Origin: Zea mays
Lineage: Eukaryota; Streptophyta; Magnoliopsida; Poales; Poaceae
Assembly: GCF_902167145.1 (NCBI RefSeq)
Contig: NC_050104.1
Span: 105,163,849-105,227,848 of the forward strand
Length of the DNA: 64,000 nucleotides
Direction: 5' to 3'
Shown here: positions 22,801 to 34,229 of the stretch, piece by piece
Layout of the letters: each line of letters begins with the position of its first letter
Position numbering within the stretch: the first letter of the stretch is position 1
Position numbers and translations under genes: made by a program
The notes under the pieces: generated by a model
What the model saw: the letters and a program-made list of their open reading frames with translations, nothing else
What the model was told of the DNA's origin: nothing
Databases searched by the model: none

Positions 22801-23098
22801 TCACTCTTGCTGTCTCACACCCCCCACAGGAGAAGAACAGGTTGTCGAAGAGGAGCCGCCTAATATTGAGGCTTTCGACTTGATCTAGGTGGCGTCTCCC
22901 AGTCAGCTTTCTGGCGCCAAGGATAGATTTTAGATCCTGCGATATTTATCTTTTATTTTTGTAAGTCTTCCGCTATGTAATAAGTACTCTGATTATATTG
23001 TGACATTTATCTCTATACACTCTGTTATTATATATGTTGTCTCCTTTGGCGCATGTATGAGATGCACCCGGCTTTGTCCCTTAAAACCGGGTGTGACA
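19845..23098 (+). mobile_element. Solo LTR of a long-LTR Ty3/gypsy element (Tekay/Del-like)
   Basis: A 3254-bp insertion with TG...CA ends (TGTAATACTC...GGGTGTGACA) and a perfect ATATG duplication at 19840-19844 and 23099-23103. There is no internal coding domain or second LTR, so it is a solo LTR left by recombination. The length and ends fit the maize Tekay/Prem1/Del group; the name is inferred. Inside are a GC-rich leader-like block (20290-20870) ending in a good donor GTGAGT (20851), then AT-rich sequence and two short exon-like segments described separately. The related copy is 59860-63810 in the opposite orientation. Confidence 0.82.
21781..22888 (+). other. Two-exon acidic coding tail inside the long solo LTR
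   Basis: Exon-like segment 21781-21849 (reading NEQATEDFEV..., phase 2 at entry) ends GAAG before GCAAGT, a GC-type donor. Segment 22830-22888 follows acceptor CCCCCACAG, reads through Glu-rich codons and stops after FDLI. The 980-bp intron would be GC-AG. The homologous LTR at 59860-63810 has the same arrangement with the same phase, the same GC donor and a 59-nt last exon. The shared structure despite low peptide identity suggests selection on the reading frame. The start exon was not found. Confidence 0.5.
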
Positions 23099-23103
23099 AT
23101 ATG

Positions 23104-24305
23104 CAACCTCTAGTGATGAGGATAATTCTAGTGATGAGGAGGATAACTTGCTCACTCTTTTTGCCAATCTTAACATGCAACAAAAAGAGAAATTGAATGA
23201 ATTGATTAGTGCTATTCATGAGAAGGATGAACTCTTAGATAGCCAAGAGGACTTCCTTATTAAGGAAAACAAAAAGCATGTTAAGACTAAAAATGCTTAT
23301 GCTCTAGAGGTAGAAAAATGTGAAAAATTAACTAGTGAGCTAAGCACTTGCCATGACACTATCTCAAACCTTAGAAATGAACATGCTAGATTAATTGCTA
23401 AGGGTGAAAGTTTAAATGTTTGTGATGATTCAATTACCAAACTTAGAGATGATAATGCTAGTTTAATTGCTAAGATTGATAAATTGAATGCCTCTCTTGC
23501 TAGCCTTAAGATTGAGAATGAAAAATTGATTACTAAGGCTAAAGACTTAGATGTTTGCAATGTTTCCATTTCTAATCTTAGAGATGAAAATGATATTTTA
23601 CATGCTAAGATTGTTGAGTTAAAAACTTGCAAACCCTCTATATCTACCGTTGAGCATGTTACTATTTGCACTAGATGTAGAGATGTTAACATTGATGCTA
23701 TTCATGATCACATTGCTATGATTAAACAACAAAATGATCATATAGCAAAATTAGATGCTAAAATTGCCGAGCATGAGTTAGAAAACGAAAAATTTAAATT
23801 TGCTCGTAGTATGCTCTATAGTGGGAGACGCCCTGGCATTAAGGATGGCATTGGCTTTCAACTGGGAGGCAATGTAAAACTTAATGCCCCTCCTAAAAGA
23901 TTGTCAAACTTTGTTAAGGGCAAAGCTCCCATGCCTCAGGATAACGAGGGTTACATTTTATACCCTGTCGGTTATCCCGAGCACAAAATTAGGAGAATTC
24001 ACTCTAGGAAGTCTCACTCTGGCTCTAATCATGCTTTTATGTATAAGAGTGAGGCATCTAGTTCTAGGCAATCAACCCGTGCTAAATTGCCTAAGAAGAA
24101 AACTCCTATTGCATCAAATGAACCTAATATTTCATTTAAGACTTTTGATGCATCTTATGTGCTTACTAACAAATCAGGCAAAATAGTTGCCAAATATGTT
24201 GGGGGCAAACACAAGGGGTCAAAGACTTGTGTTTGGGTACCCAAGGTGCTTGTTTCTAATGTCAAAGGACCCAAGACCGTTTGGGTACCTAAGAACAAGG
24301 CCTAA
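23104..24305 (+). pseudogene. Sirevirus gag, C-terminal coiled-coil part
   Basis: The frame continues from the upstream gag across the ATATG duplication. It encodes a Glu/Asp/Ser stretch, then about 200 residues of heptad-rich coiled coil with repeated LRDENA/LIAKI units (about 23330-23830), then a basic C-terminus with tandem VWVPK motifs before TAA 24303-24305. A long Gag C-terminal extension with coiled coil is typical of Sireviruses, whose Gag has been reported to bind dynein light chain LC8-like proteins. The frame is open here. Confidence 0.85.
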
Positions 24306-27300
24306 AATTGTTTTGTAGGTTTATGCATCCGGGGGCTCAAGTTGGATCTTCGATAGCGGGTGCACAAACCACATGACAGGGGAGAAGAAGATGTTCTCCT
24401 CCTATGAGAAAAACCAAGATCCCCAACGAGCTATCACATTCGGGGATGAAAATCAAGGTTTGGTCAAAGGATTGGGTAAAATCGCTATATCTCCTGACCA
24501 TTCTATTTCCAATGTTTTTCTTGTAGATTCTTTAAATTACAATTTGCTTTCTGTTTCTCAATTATGCAAAATGGGCTACAACTGTCTTTTTATGGATATA
24601 GTGTTACTGTCTTTAGAAGAAGTGATGATTCAGTAGCATTTAAGTGAGTGTTAGAGGGTCAGCTATACTTAGTAGATTTTGATAGAGCTGAACTCGACAC
24701 TTGCTTAATTGCTAAGACTAACATGGGTTGACTCTGGCACCGCCGACTAGCTCATGTTGGGATGAAGAATCTTCATAAGCTTCTAAAGGGAGAGCATATT
24801 TTGGGACTAATCAATGTTCATTTTTTGAAAGACAGGGTTTGTAGCGCATGTCAAGCAGGGAAGCAAGTTGGTGTTCATCATCCACACAAGAATATCATGA
24901 CAACTGACAGGCCACTGGAACTCCTCCACATGGATTTATTCGGCCCAATAGCTTACATAAGCATCGACGGGAGTAAGTACTGTCTAGTTATTATGGATGA
25001 TTATTCTCGCTTCACTTGGGTGTTCTTTTTGCAGGAAAAATCACAAACCCAAGGGACATTGAAGGGATTCTTGAGACGGGCTCAAAATGAGTTCGGCTTA
25101 AGGATCAAAAAGATTAGAAGCGACAATGGGACGGAGTTCAAGAACTCACAAATAGAAGGCTTTCTTGAGGAGGAGGGCATTAAGCATGAGTTCTCTTCTC
25201 CCTACACGCCACAACAAAATGGTGTAGTGGAGAGGAAGAATAGAACTCTATTGGACATGGCAAGGACCATGCTTGATGAGTACAAGACTTCGGATCGGTT
25301 TTGGGCCGAGGCGGTCAACACCGCTTGCTACGCCGTCAACCGGTTATATCTTCACCGAATCCTCAAGAAGACATCTTATGAACTCCTCACCGGTAAAAAG
25401 CCCAATGTTTCATATTTTAGAGTCTTTGGTAGCAAATGCTTTATTCTTGTTAAAAGAGGTAGAAAATCCAAATTTGCTCCTAAGGCTATAGAAGGCTTTT
25501 TACTAGGATATGATTCAAACACAAGGGCATATAGAGTCTTTAACAAGTCCACTGGACTGGTTGAAGTTTCTTTTGACATTGTGTTTGATGAGACTAACGG
25601 CTCTCAAGTAGAGCAAGTTGATCTTCATGATCTAGATGATGAAGAGGCTCCGTGCATCGCGCTAAGGAACATGTCCATTGGGGATGTGTGTCCTAAGGAA
25701 TCCGAAGAGCCTCCACATGCACAAGATCAACCATCTTCCTCAATGCAAGCATCTCCACCAACTCAAGATGAAGATCAAGCTCAAGATGATGAAGATCAAG
25801 AGGAGCCACCTCAAGAGGAGGACAATGATCAAGGGGGAGATGCCCATAATCAAGATAAGGAAGATGATGATTGTCCAAGACCGCCACACCCAAGAGTCCA
25901 CCAAGCAATCCAACGAGATCACCCCGTGAACACCATCCTCGGCGATATTCATAAGGGGGTAACCACTCGATCTCGTGTTGCTCATTTTTGTGAACATTAC
26001 TATTTTGTTTCCTCTATTGAGCCCCACAGGGTAGAGGAAGCACTTCAAGATTCGGATTGGGTGCTGGCGATGCAAGGGGAGCTCAACAACTTCACAAGGA
26101 ATGAGGTATGGCATTTAGTTCCACGTCCTAACCAAAATGTTGTAGGAACCAAGTGGGTATTCCGCAACAAGCAAGATGAGCATGGTGTGGTGACAAGGAA
26201 CAAAGCCCGACTTGTGGCCAAGGGGTATTCACAAGTCAAAGGTTTGGATTTCGGTGAAACCTATGCACCCGTAGCTAGGCTTGAATCAATTCATATATTA
26301 CTTGCCTATGCTACTTACCATGGCTTTAAGCTTTATCAAATGGACGTGAAAAGTGCCTTCCTCAATGGACCAATCAAGGAAGAGGTCTATGTTGAGCAAC
26401 CTCCCGGCTTTGAAGATAGTGAGTACCCTAACCATGTCTATAAACTCTCTAATGCGCTTTATGGGCTCAAGCAAGCCCCAAGAGCATGGTATGAATGCCT
26501 AAGAGATTTTCTTATCGCTAATGGCTTCAAAGTCGGAAAGCCGATCCTACTCTCTTTACTAAAACACTTGCAAATGATTTGTTTGTATGCCAAATTTATG
26601 TTGATGATATCATATTTGGTTCTACTAACGAATCTACATGTGAAGAGTTTAGTAGGATCATGACTCAAAAATTCGAGATGTTTATGATGGGGGAGTTGAA
26701 GTATTTCCTAGGATTTCAAGTGAAGCAACTCCAAGAGGGCACCTTCATTAGCCAAACGAAGTACATTCAAGACATACTCACAAAGTTTGGGATGAAGGAT
26801 GCCAAGCCCATCAAGACACCTATGGGAACCAATGGGCATCTCGACCTTGACACGGGAGGTAAATCCGTAGATCAAAAGGTATACCGTTCGATGATAGGTT
26901 CTTTACTCTATTTATGTGCTTCTCGACCAGATATTATGCTTTCCGGATGCATGTGTGCAAGATTCCAAGCCGATCCTAAGGAAGTTCACCTTAGGGCCGT
27001 GAAACGAATTTTGAGATATTTAGTTTATACTCCTAAGTTTGGCCTTTGGTACCCCAAGGGATCCACATTTGATTTAATTGGTTATTCCGATACTGATTGG
27101 GCAAGGTGTAAAATTAATAGAAAGAACACATCAGGGACTTGTCAGTTCTTGGGAAGATCTCTGGTGTCTTGGGCTTCAAAGAAGCAAAATTCTGTGGCTC
27201 TTTCTACCGCTGAAGCCGAGTATATTGTCGCAGGCCATTGTTGTGCGCAATTGCTTTGGATGAGGCAAACCCTTAGGGACTATGGTTACAAATTAACCAA

Positions 27301-27549
27301 AGTTCCTCTTCTATGTGATAATGAGAGTGCAATCCGCATGGCGGATAATCCCGTTGAGCATAGCCGCATTAAACACATAGCCATTCGGTATCACTTTTAA
27401 GGGATCACCAACAAAAGGGGGATATCGAGATTGCATATGTTAACACCAAAGAACAATTAGCTGATATCTTTACCAAGCCATTAGATGAGCAAACATTTAC
27501 CAAACTTAGGCATGAGCTAAATATTCTTGATTCTAGGAATTTTGATTGA
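24306..27549 (+). pseudogene. Sirevirus pol: protease, integrase, RT, RNase H (broken)
   Basis: Pol lies in a different frame from gag. The protease has DSGCTNHMTG (about 24349-24378). Integrase has an HHCC-type zinc region (RRLAHVG... CSACQAG), then catalytic Asp in MDLFGP, Asp in SDNGTEF and Glu in [11 protein letters not shown] has [25 protein letters not shown] and the YVDDIIFGS active site (about 26597). RNase H has SDTDWA and STAEAEY. Defects are a frameshift near 24600, a TGA near 24643, a stop at 24727-24729 (TGG to TGA), a 1-bp loss near 26541 just before YVDD, and a 1-bp loss near 27396. The C-terminus ends at TGA 27547-27549. The order protease-integrase-RT-RNaseH is diagnostic of Ty1/copia. 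Confidence 0.93.
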
Positions 27550-28384
27550 TGTTTTGCACACATAGCTCATTTATGTACCTTTGATCATATCTCTTTCATA
27601 TGCTATGACTAATGTGGTTTCAAGTGTATTTCAAGCTAAGTCATAGATTGAAAGGGAAATGGAGTCTTCGGCGAAGACAAGGCTTCCACTCCACTCCATC
27701 GAATTATTCATCCTTCGCCGTCGCTCCGCACCGCTCTCCAACTTTGGTATAATCTTCACTCATACATTATTTACCAAAAGGGGTGAAAGTAGTTGAAAGG
27801 GCTTATATTTCACTCACAAGTATCCGTTTTTGGCGATTCATGCCAAAGGGGGAGAAAGTATTAGCCCAAAGCAAAAGGACCGCACCACCACCAATTTCAA
27901 AAATATAGTCTTTCCAATATGGATTAAGAAAAGATTTTCGTATGTTTTTCAATTGGTATCTTACTTATTGATATAATTTCAAATTGGTATACCCTCTTCA
28001 AAATTAAATATCAAAACCTTCTTGAACACTAAGAGGAGGATTTCATTAAGGGGGAGTCTTGTTTAGTCAAAGGAAAAACATTTGAAACAGGGAGAGAAAA
28101 TTTCAAATCTTGAAAATGCTTCTCAAAATCTTATTCATTTACCTTTGACTATTTACAAAATATTTTGAAAAATAATTTCCAAAAACATTGCAAAACAAAA
28201 CAAGTGGTGCAAGCGTGGTCCAAAATTTTAAATAAGAAGAAAGCCATCGATGCATATCTAGTAGAAATGATTATTGGTTTCATTCCAAGCAACCTTTGCA
28301 CTTACATTATGCAAACTAGTTCAATTCTGCACTTTTATATTTGCTTTGGTTTGTGTTGGCATCAATCACCAAAAAGGGGGAGAT
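27550..28384 (+). other. Sirevirus 3' non-coding region with repeated polypurine tracts
   Basis: There is no env-like frame. It contains several AAAGGGGGAG-type purine boxes (27844, about 28048 and 28371-28384). The last abuts the 3' LTR and is the likely plus-strand primer. Multiple purine boxes before the 3' LTR are a recognised Sirevirus feature. Confidence 0.7.
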
Positions 28385-29588
28385 TGAAAGGGAAATAAAC
28401 TTACACCTTTTCCTAATTGATTTTGGTGGTTGAATTTCCCAACACAAATAATTGGACTAACTAGTTTGCTCTAGTCTATATGTTTTTACAGGTGCCAAAG
28501 GTTCACAATAAACCAATAAAAAGACCAAGAAATGGTTCAAAGAAAGAGAGCAAAAGACAACCGAAGTGTGCCCTGGTCTGGCGCACCGGACTGTCCGGTG
28601 TACCACCGGACAGTGTCCGGTGCACCAGGAAACCCAACTCCAAACTGCTCACCTTCGGAAATTCTGGGAGCCACTCCGCTATAATTCACCGGACTGTCCG
28701 GTGTAGCACCAGACTGTCCGGTATGCCAGCGGAGCAACGGCTACTTCGTGCCAACGGTCGTCTGCAGAGAGCAGTTAATGCGCTACAGTGCGCGCAGAAG
28801 TCAGAGCAGAGCCAGAAGGCGCACCGGACAGTCTGCAGGACCTGTCCGGTGCACCAGCGGACTGTCCGGTGGCCCAGAAGACAGAAGCTTCAACGGTCGA
28901 ACCCTAACGGTCGGGTGACGTGGCTGGCGCACCGGACAGTGTCCGGTGGCGCACCGGACTGTCTGGTGCGCCATGCGACAGCAGCCTCCACCAACGGCTC
29001 ATTTGGTGGTTGGGGCTATAAATACCCCCAACCACCCACCATTCATTGCATCCAAGTTTTCAACCTTCAAACACCTTACAAGAGCTATAGCATTCAATAC
29101 AAGACACAACCAAAGAGATCAAATCCTCTCCCAAGTCCAAAGATCATTCCAATCAAATAGTGACTCGTGAGAGAGAGACTTGTGTTCATTTGAGCTCTTG
29201 CACTTGGATTGCTTTTCTTCTTCCTTCTTTCTTGATTCCAACTCAATTGTAACCAAGGCAAGAGACACCAATTGTGTGGTGGTCCTTGTGGGGACTTAGT
29301 TCCGTTTGATTGAGAAGAGAAGCTCACTCGGTCTAAGTGACCGTTTGAGAGAGGGAAAGGGTTGAAAGAGACCCGATCTTTGTGACCACCTCAACGGGGA
29401 GTAGGTTTGCAAGAACCGAACCTCGGTAAAATAAATCACCGTGTCACACTCTTCATTTGCTTGTGATTTGTTTTTGCCCTCTCTTTCGGACTCGGTTTTA
29501 TTTCTAACGCTAACCCCGGCTTGTAGTTGTGCTTAAAGTTTGTAAATTTCAGATTCGCCCTATTCATCCCCCCTCTAGGCGACTTTCA
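28385..29588 (+). repeat. Sirevirus 3' LTR (1204 bp)
   Basis: Runs from TGAAAGGGAAAT to CTAGGCGACTTTCA. TATA box GCTATAAATA is near 29015-29024. It is followed directly by the CTAAG duplication and the CACTA element. It differs from the 5' LTR at many scattered sites, so this element is older than the gypsy element nested in it. Confidence 0.93.
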
Positions 29589-29814
29589 CTAAGTAACATG
29601 GATATCATTTTTGCATGCACGGTTTTTGAAGTTTTGAGTGACCTGCAGTTCAAATCTGAATTTTCTGAAGAAATTCAAATAAACGAACTAAATCTACTAA
29701 CGATTGAAAACTCTATTATAATTGTCCACAAATGATACATGTAGGTCTACATAGTGTAGGAACATACCACAAAAAGTTTGGTGGACAAAATGTAAGAAAT
29801 AAAAATATGGTTTG

Positions 29815-30111
29815 TCGGTGCTAAGTATTTGGCACTCGGCAAAGAAGCCTCTTTGCCGAGTGCCAATCCTCGGCCCTCGGCAAAGGCTGACGGCCGTCAG
29901 CTTTAGGACGGCCGCTGACGGCCCTTTGCCGAGCGCCACCTTTACCGAGTGTGTTCCTATGCCGAGTGTCCTGCACTCGGTAAACCAGCTCGTTACCGAG
30001 AGCCGGACTTTGCTGAGTTCAGCTCTCGGCAAAGCCTTCTTTGCCGAGTGCCCGACAAAAGGCACTCGGCAAAGAGTCCGGCACTCGGCAAAGGCCCGGA
30101 TTCCGGTAGTG
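29815..30111. repeat. CACTA terminal and subterminal repeats, outer block
   Basis: Many direct and inverted copies of TTTGCCGAGTGCC/GGCACTCGGCAAAG end in the terminus CCCGGATTCCGGTAGTG at 30111. These are presumed transposase-binding sites. Some copies have decayed to TTTACCGAG. Confidence 0.85.
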
Positions 30112-30114
30112 TTG

Positions 30115-31680
30115 TTTGGACGGCTAAGGCCAAACCTCTAGCTTGTTCTTCCTTGCAATCGGTTTAAAAGAACCGACAAGAAGAGATTAAATTTACATTT
30201 AATATTGTCAAATGTGTTAAAATATATAATGAACTATTAAAAATGGCTTAAATAACTCATACCATTCCAGCTCTATACGAATTAAAAAGCCATGCTTATT
30301 GCAAGAGGCACAATTCCTTTTCTCATGCCACTAATGATTATAATGATTTTCGTCGATAGGTGCAATCGATTATAAATGAAGGTCAGTTGAACTGTCAAGA
30401 AATGTAGGTTGATAGGCAATCATTTCCTATCAATATAATAGAACTAAAGGGTAAGAAAGTCCTGGTTCGACTAGATGTGGTCGATAAAAGACAAAGGAAA
30501 AAGTGTCGTCATCACCGATCCCCTCATGATCGATGAGAATAGGCACATCCTTTCCATGGAACTGATTACACAGAAGACTAGTCTAAGACCTAAGGTCGGA
30601 CGATCCGAACCCCACGCGGATGGTCCGGCTACCTATCACGGATGGTCCATGGACGACCAAAGACACTAGCGACCCTAAACCTTCAGACAGCGACATCCAG
30701 ATATAGGTACGTAGAAGCAAAATACATCTAAGACATCTAGCTAGCTCATTAATACCGACTCAACTTTTGATCAGCTCCTTTCTAAATATGTCAACAAGAA
30801 GGCCGCTCTGCGAGATCGTTTAACAAAGAGACCAGATTCGCCAGCATAAGAAAGGCAACCAAAAGAAACATGGTCGATGTAAACGGTCCAAAAGGTAGTC
30901 CAACTGGTTCCACCAATGCCACCAGCACAATGGACAACACCACCCACCTACCCACCTATTTATACACATGCCTATCCATTTGCTTACACGCCCACATAGT
31001 ACACTTCAAAACCAATGTGGGGAAGAACAATGCCACACCCATAGTATCCATATGGCCATATGGGCTACCATATTACTCAGCATGTGGGGCACTCCAAACC
31101 TCATCATTTGATAGGTTAGTGCCACTAGTGCAAGGCCGATTGGGCACTCCACAATCTAGTCCTCAAGCACAAGATCAGTAGACATGCCATAATTTTCAGC
31201 CCAAATGCCGACAAATATGAAAGGGGGCACAAAGGGAAAAACCCACACTTTTAGTGCCCCGAGTCAGAGTCATTGGCTCCATCAAAATCTACAAAATTAT
31301 AAAGAATTATAGTCGGTGAAATCATTAAAGTATGTACAAAAGATATCGTAGTCAGTAAAGAAGGAAATGAAGATCCAATGATCTTTAGAAAATCGGCCAA
31401 AACATAATTAAACGAGGAGGTCAGTGCGAGGATTAATGATAAGGCCAGCAGCTCGAAAAAGACACTCGATCCCAAACATTCTATGCATCGATGGTGTCTT
31501 TCAGGTCTAACACATTCTCAGAAGCACAAACTTCAGCGCTTTAGAGCAAAAGAGAAAAAGGGGTGGAACGGGTATTTATTGAAAAACATTTAAAATACCC
31601 ACAAAAACAATAGAAACTCAAGGAAACTGAAATTAATACACAAAAGCAAGCGGCCATAAAAATACAAGACAAGGCACCAG
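30115..31680 (+). pseudogene. Old gypsy gag 3' half and linker (fragmented)
   Basis: Between 30160 and 30420 several frames read text typical of this lineage (EEIKFTFNIVKC, HTIPALYELK, AYCKRHNSFSHATNDYN, a CCHC-like region with lost residues), then IELKGKKVL near 30440. From 30600 on only short Pro/Thr-rich frames remain (for example 30870-31181). Numerous stops and shifts leave no usable frame. Confidence 0.6.
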
Positions 31681-31757
31681 ATGAACAGGTCCCTGCAGGT
31701 ATTGCGAATTGTTCTGATCTCCCAGCCGGACTGTCCAGCACCACTGCAAATGTTCGG

Positions 31758-33890
31758 ATGTCCCTAGCCAGATCGTCTAACGCTGTCCAGAAAGATCCGA
31801 AAGACACATCAATCGTCGTAGATGACTCTGATGAAAGGAATGCAGGGGAGGACATGATCGAGGATGAGATGGTAGACTATGAGGCATCCCCTGAGCACCT
31901 AGGTATGAAAATTAATGTTATTGCTTTTCTTGCTGATTATGATAATATCGGTGATGATGAAACTATTTTGGCTCAATTTGATTTCGGGCACAAGGAAGTG
32001 GTCTTCACCAAACTAAAGAAATTGGTCAATCATCTAAAGTCGCTCTTCATGTGTGGCCATATTAATGGGATACCGATTTCAAGGATGTTCATTGATGGTG
32101 GTGCGGCCATCAACTTGATGTTGTATTTTTTGTATCGAATGCTAGCCAAGCTAGATGATGAGTTGATTAGGACCAACATGACTCTCAACGGTGTTGGGAG
32201 CATGAAAGGGAAATGGGATTAATCATTTCCTATAATCGATTTTGGTGGTTGACGTCCATCACAAACCACGTGGACTAACTAGTTTGCCTAGATGTCATTT
32301 ATCTCAGGTGCATAAGGTTCAACACAAACCAAGAAAGAATTTAAGTTGGGGACTCAAATAAATTTGGAGCAAAGAGTATGCTACAAATGGCGCACTAACA
32401 GTGTCCGGTGTGCACCAGACAGTGTCCGGTGCACCAGGCCGAGCAGCACTCGAGCAACTCACTCTCGGGTTTCTCCAGGGCGTGCTCCGCTATAATTCAC
32501 CGGACTGTCCGGTGTGCACCGGACATGTCTGGTTTGCCAACGGAGCAACGATAACCTGGCACCAACGGTCGTCTGCCAAAAGTGAACAGTGCTGAACAGT
32601 GCGCGGTAGAGCTCAGAGCAGAGAAGTCAGAGTGCACCGAACATGTCCGGTGTGGCACCGGACTGTCTGGTGCAACTACATGACAAAGGTTCCAACGGTC
32701 AACTCGCTCCAAACCCCAACGGGCGTGCTGACGTGGCACGCACCGGACAGTGAACAGTGACTGTCCGGTGCACCACCGGACTGTCCGGTGTGCCCATTGC
32801 CAGCAAAAACAGCCAACGACTAGGAAGTGGTTGGAGGCTATAAATACCCCACCAACCACCTCCTTCAATGGCATCCAAGTTTTTTGAAGTTCCTATTCAA
32901 TACAAGAGCAATAGCATTCACTCCAAGACACATTCCAAAGATCAGATCCTCTCCAAGTCTCAAAATCCACTCAACCACTTAGTGACTTGAGAGAGAGAGT
33001 TTTGTGTTCATTTGTTGCTCTTGTTGCTTGGATTGCTTTCTCCTTCCCCATTCTTATTCTCATAAGTGCCTTGTAAAGCTAGCAAGAGACACATAAGTGT
33101 GTGGTGATCCTTGCGGGGTCTTAGGGACCCAAGTGATTAAGGAGAAAGCTCATCCGGTCTAAGTGAACGTTTGAGAGAGGGAAAGGGTTGGAAAAGACCC
33201 GGCCTTTGTGGCCTCCTCAACGGGGACTAGGTTCTTTGGAACCAAACATTGGTAAAACAAATCACCGTGTTCATTTGCATTGCTCTTCGCTTGATTTGTT
33301 TGCCCTATTTCCTCTCTCTAAAGTTTCCTTGCTAATATTGGTTTGAGTTTGCTCCCAAACGTCATCCGCGTCAATTGAGCAACTCTTAGCAAGAGAAACA
33401 ATCTTCCGCACTCGAATTTAATTCTAACGCTAACCCCGGCCTTAGTGTGTGTTTAAGTTTATAAATTTCAGGTTTCGCCTATTCACCCCCCTCTAGGCGA
33501 CTTTCAGGCAGCAGTCTGATCTAGGTCAAGGGTGTGACGTCCGTTGAGCTCACCATCAGGACTAAGACCATGGTTGTTGTATTCTTTGTTTTCAAAGTAG
33601 AAAGCAATTATAGTATAATCTTAGGGATAGATTGGATACATGTCAATTAGTGGGTACCTTCTACTTTGCATCAAATGTTAATCAATGTGTCGGCGACGAC
33701 ATTGAGGCAGTAAACACAGACACTTCGGCTTGTATCTCTGTGGCTGATGCCCCCGTACTTCAGGCCTATGATTTTGTAAACTATCTAACCGAGGTTAATT
33801 TTTTAGATCATCAATTCATAAGTGTCTGTAGAGAAAGGTTCACTCCTGTAATGCTAGAGCCGATGGAAAATTGGAAAAAATCATAAGTGA
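31758..33890 (+). pseudogene. Old gypsy aspartic protease, split by a solo LTR
   Basis: 31758-32202 contains the protease active site FIDGGAAINLM (about 32089-32121). After the solo LTR 32203-33506 the text continues in 33507-33890 with the C-terminal flap motif SNYSIILG (about 33594-33617). The pieces are in frame on either side only after removing the insert, and a stop lies just after re-entry. Confidence 0.7.
32203..33506 (+). mobile_element. Solo LTR, Sirevirus type (1304 bp)
   Basis: It starts TGAAAGGGAAAT and ends CTAGGCGACTTTCA. It carries CACCGGACTGTCCGGTG-type palindromes (near 32498 and 32777) and a TATA box GCTATAAATA at 32837-32846. It has the overall layout of the LTRs at 5154 and 28385 but is clearly diverged. 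Flanks GGGAGCA and GGCAGCA are similar but do not give a perfect 5-bp duplication, so that point is unsettled. No internal region exists. Confidence 0.85.
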
Positions 33891-34229
33891 AATGTAATAC
33901 ATACACCAGGAAAAGTAAACATGAAAAGAACCCCTCCAGACGGTCCGGTGACCTACCACGGACGATCTAGTAACCTCGAGGACGGTCCTTCCCAATGGTA
34001 GGACGATCCATGATCGAGCAGAGAACATCTTTCCTTCTTGATTTATATATAATAGAAAAATTTAGAGATTTGGACAAATTAGAACATGGGTTTACTTTGT
34101 CCGATCCTTTAGAGGAAGTTGATATAGGTGATGGTAGTACACCAAGGCCGACCTTTGTAAAGATTCTGAAATCCGATTCTAGGAGAAAAGTGATCAGATT
34201 ATTACTTGAGTGTGTTGATTGTTTTGCTT
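33891..34229. other. Old gypsy spacer between protease and RT
   Basis: Degenerate text of the same element (near 34060-34220, LDKLEHGFTLSDPLEEVDIGDG and RPTFV) corresponds to the region just upstream of RT. No intact frame. Confidence 0.5.

Larger units (their letters stand above)
5154..29588 (+). mobile_element. Sirevirus-type Ty1/copia retrotransposon, nearly full length
   Basis: Termini are TGAAAGGG...CTTTCA, with a perfect 5-bp target duplication CTAAG at 5149-5153 and 29589-29593. The order is 5' LTR, initiator tRNA-Met primer site, gag, protease, integrase, RT, RNase H, polypurine tracts and 3' LTR, as in Ty1/copia. It resembles the maize Ji/Opie group. It carries two nested insertions (6278-18306 and 19845-23098). 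Every coding region has stops or frameshifts, so the copy is inactive. Confidence 0.92.
192..30111 (-). mobile_element. CACTA DNA transposon, split by LTR insertions
   Basis: The visible CACTA parts are 192-5153 and 29594-30111; everything between is a later Sirevirus insertion. The terminus at 30111 reads GGATTCCGGTAGTG on the plus strand, that is CACTACCGGAATCC on the element strand, the expected CACTA end. Inward from it come subterminal repeats, a long inverted repeat, a second subterminal repeat block, a GC-rich leader and then the transposase gene. The other terminus lies left of the window. The next three bases, TTG (30112-30114), would be one copy of the 3-bp target duplication. The insertion target is the gag region of an old gypsy element. 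Confidence 0.85.
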
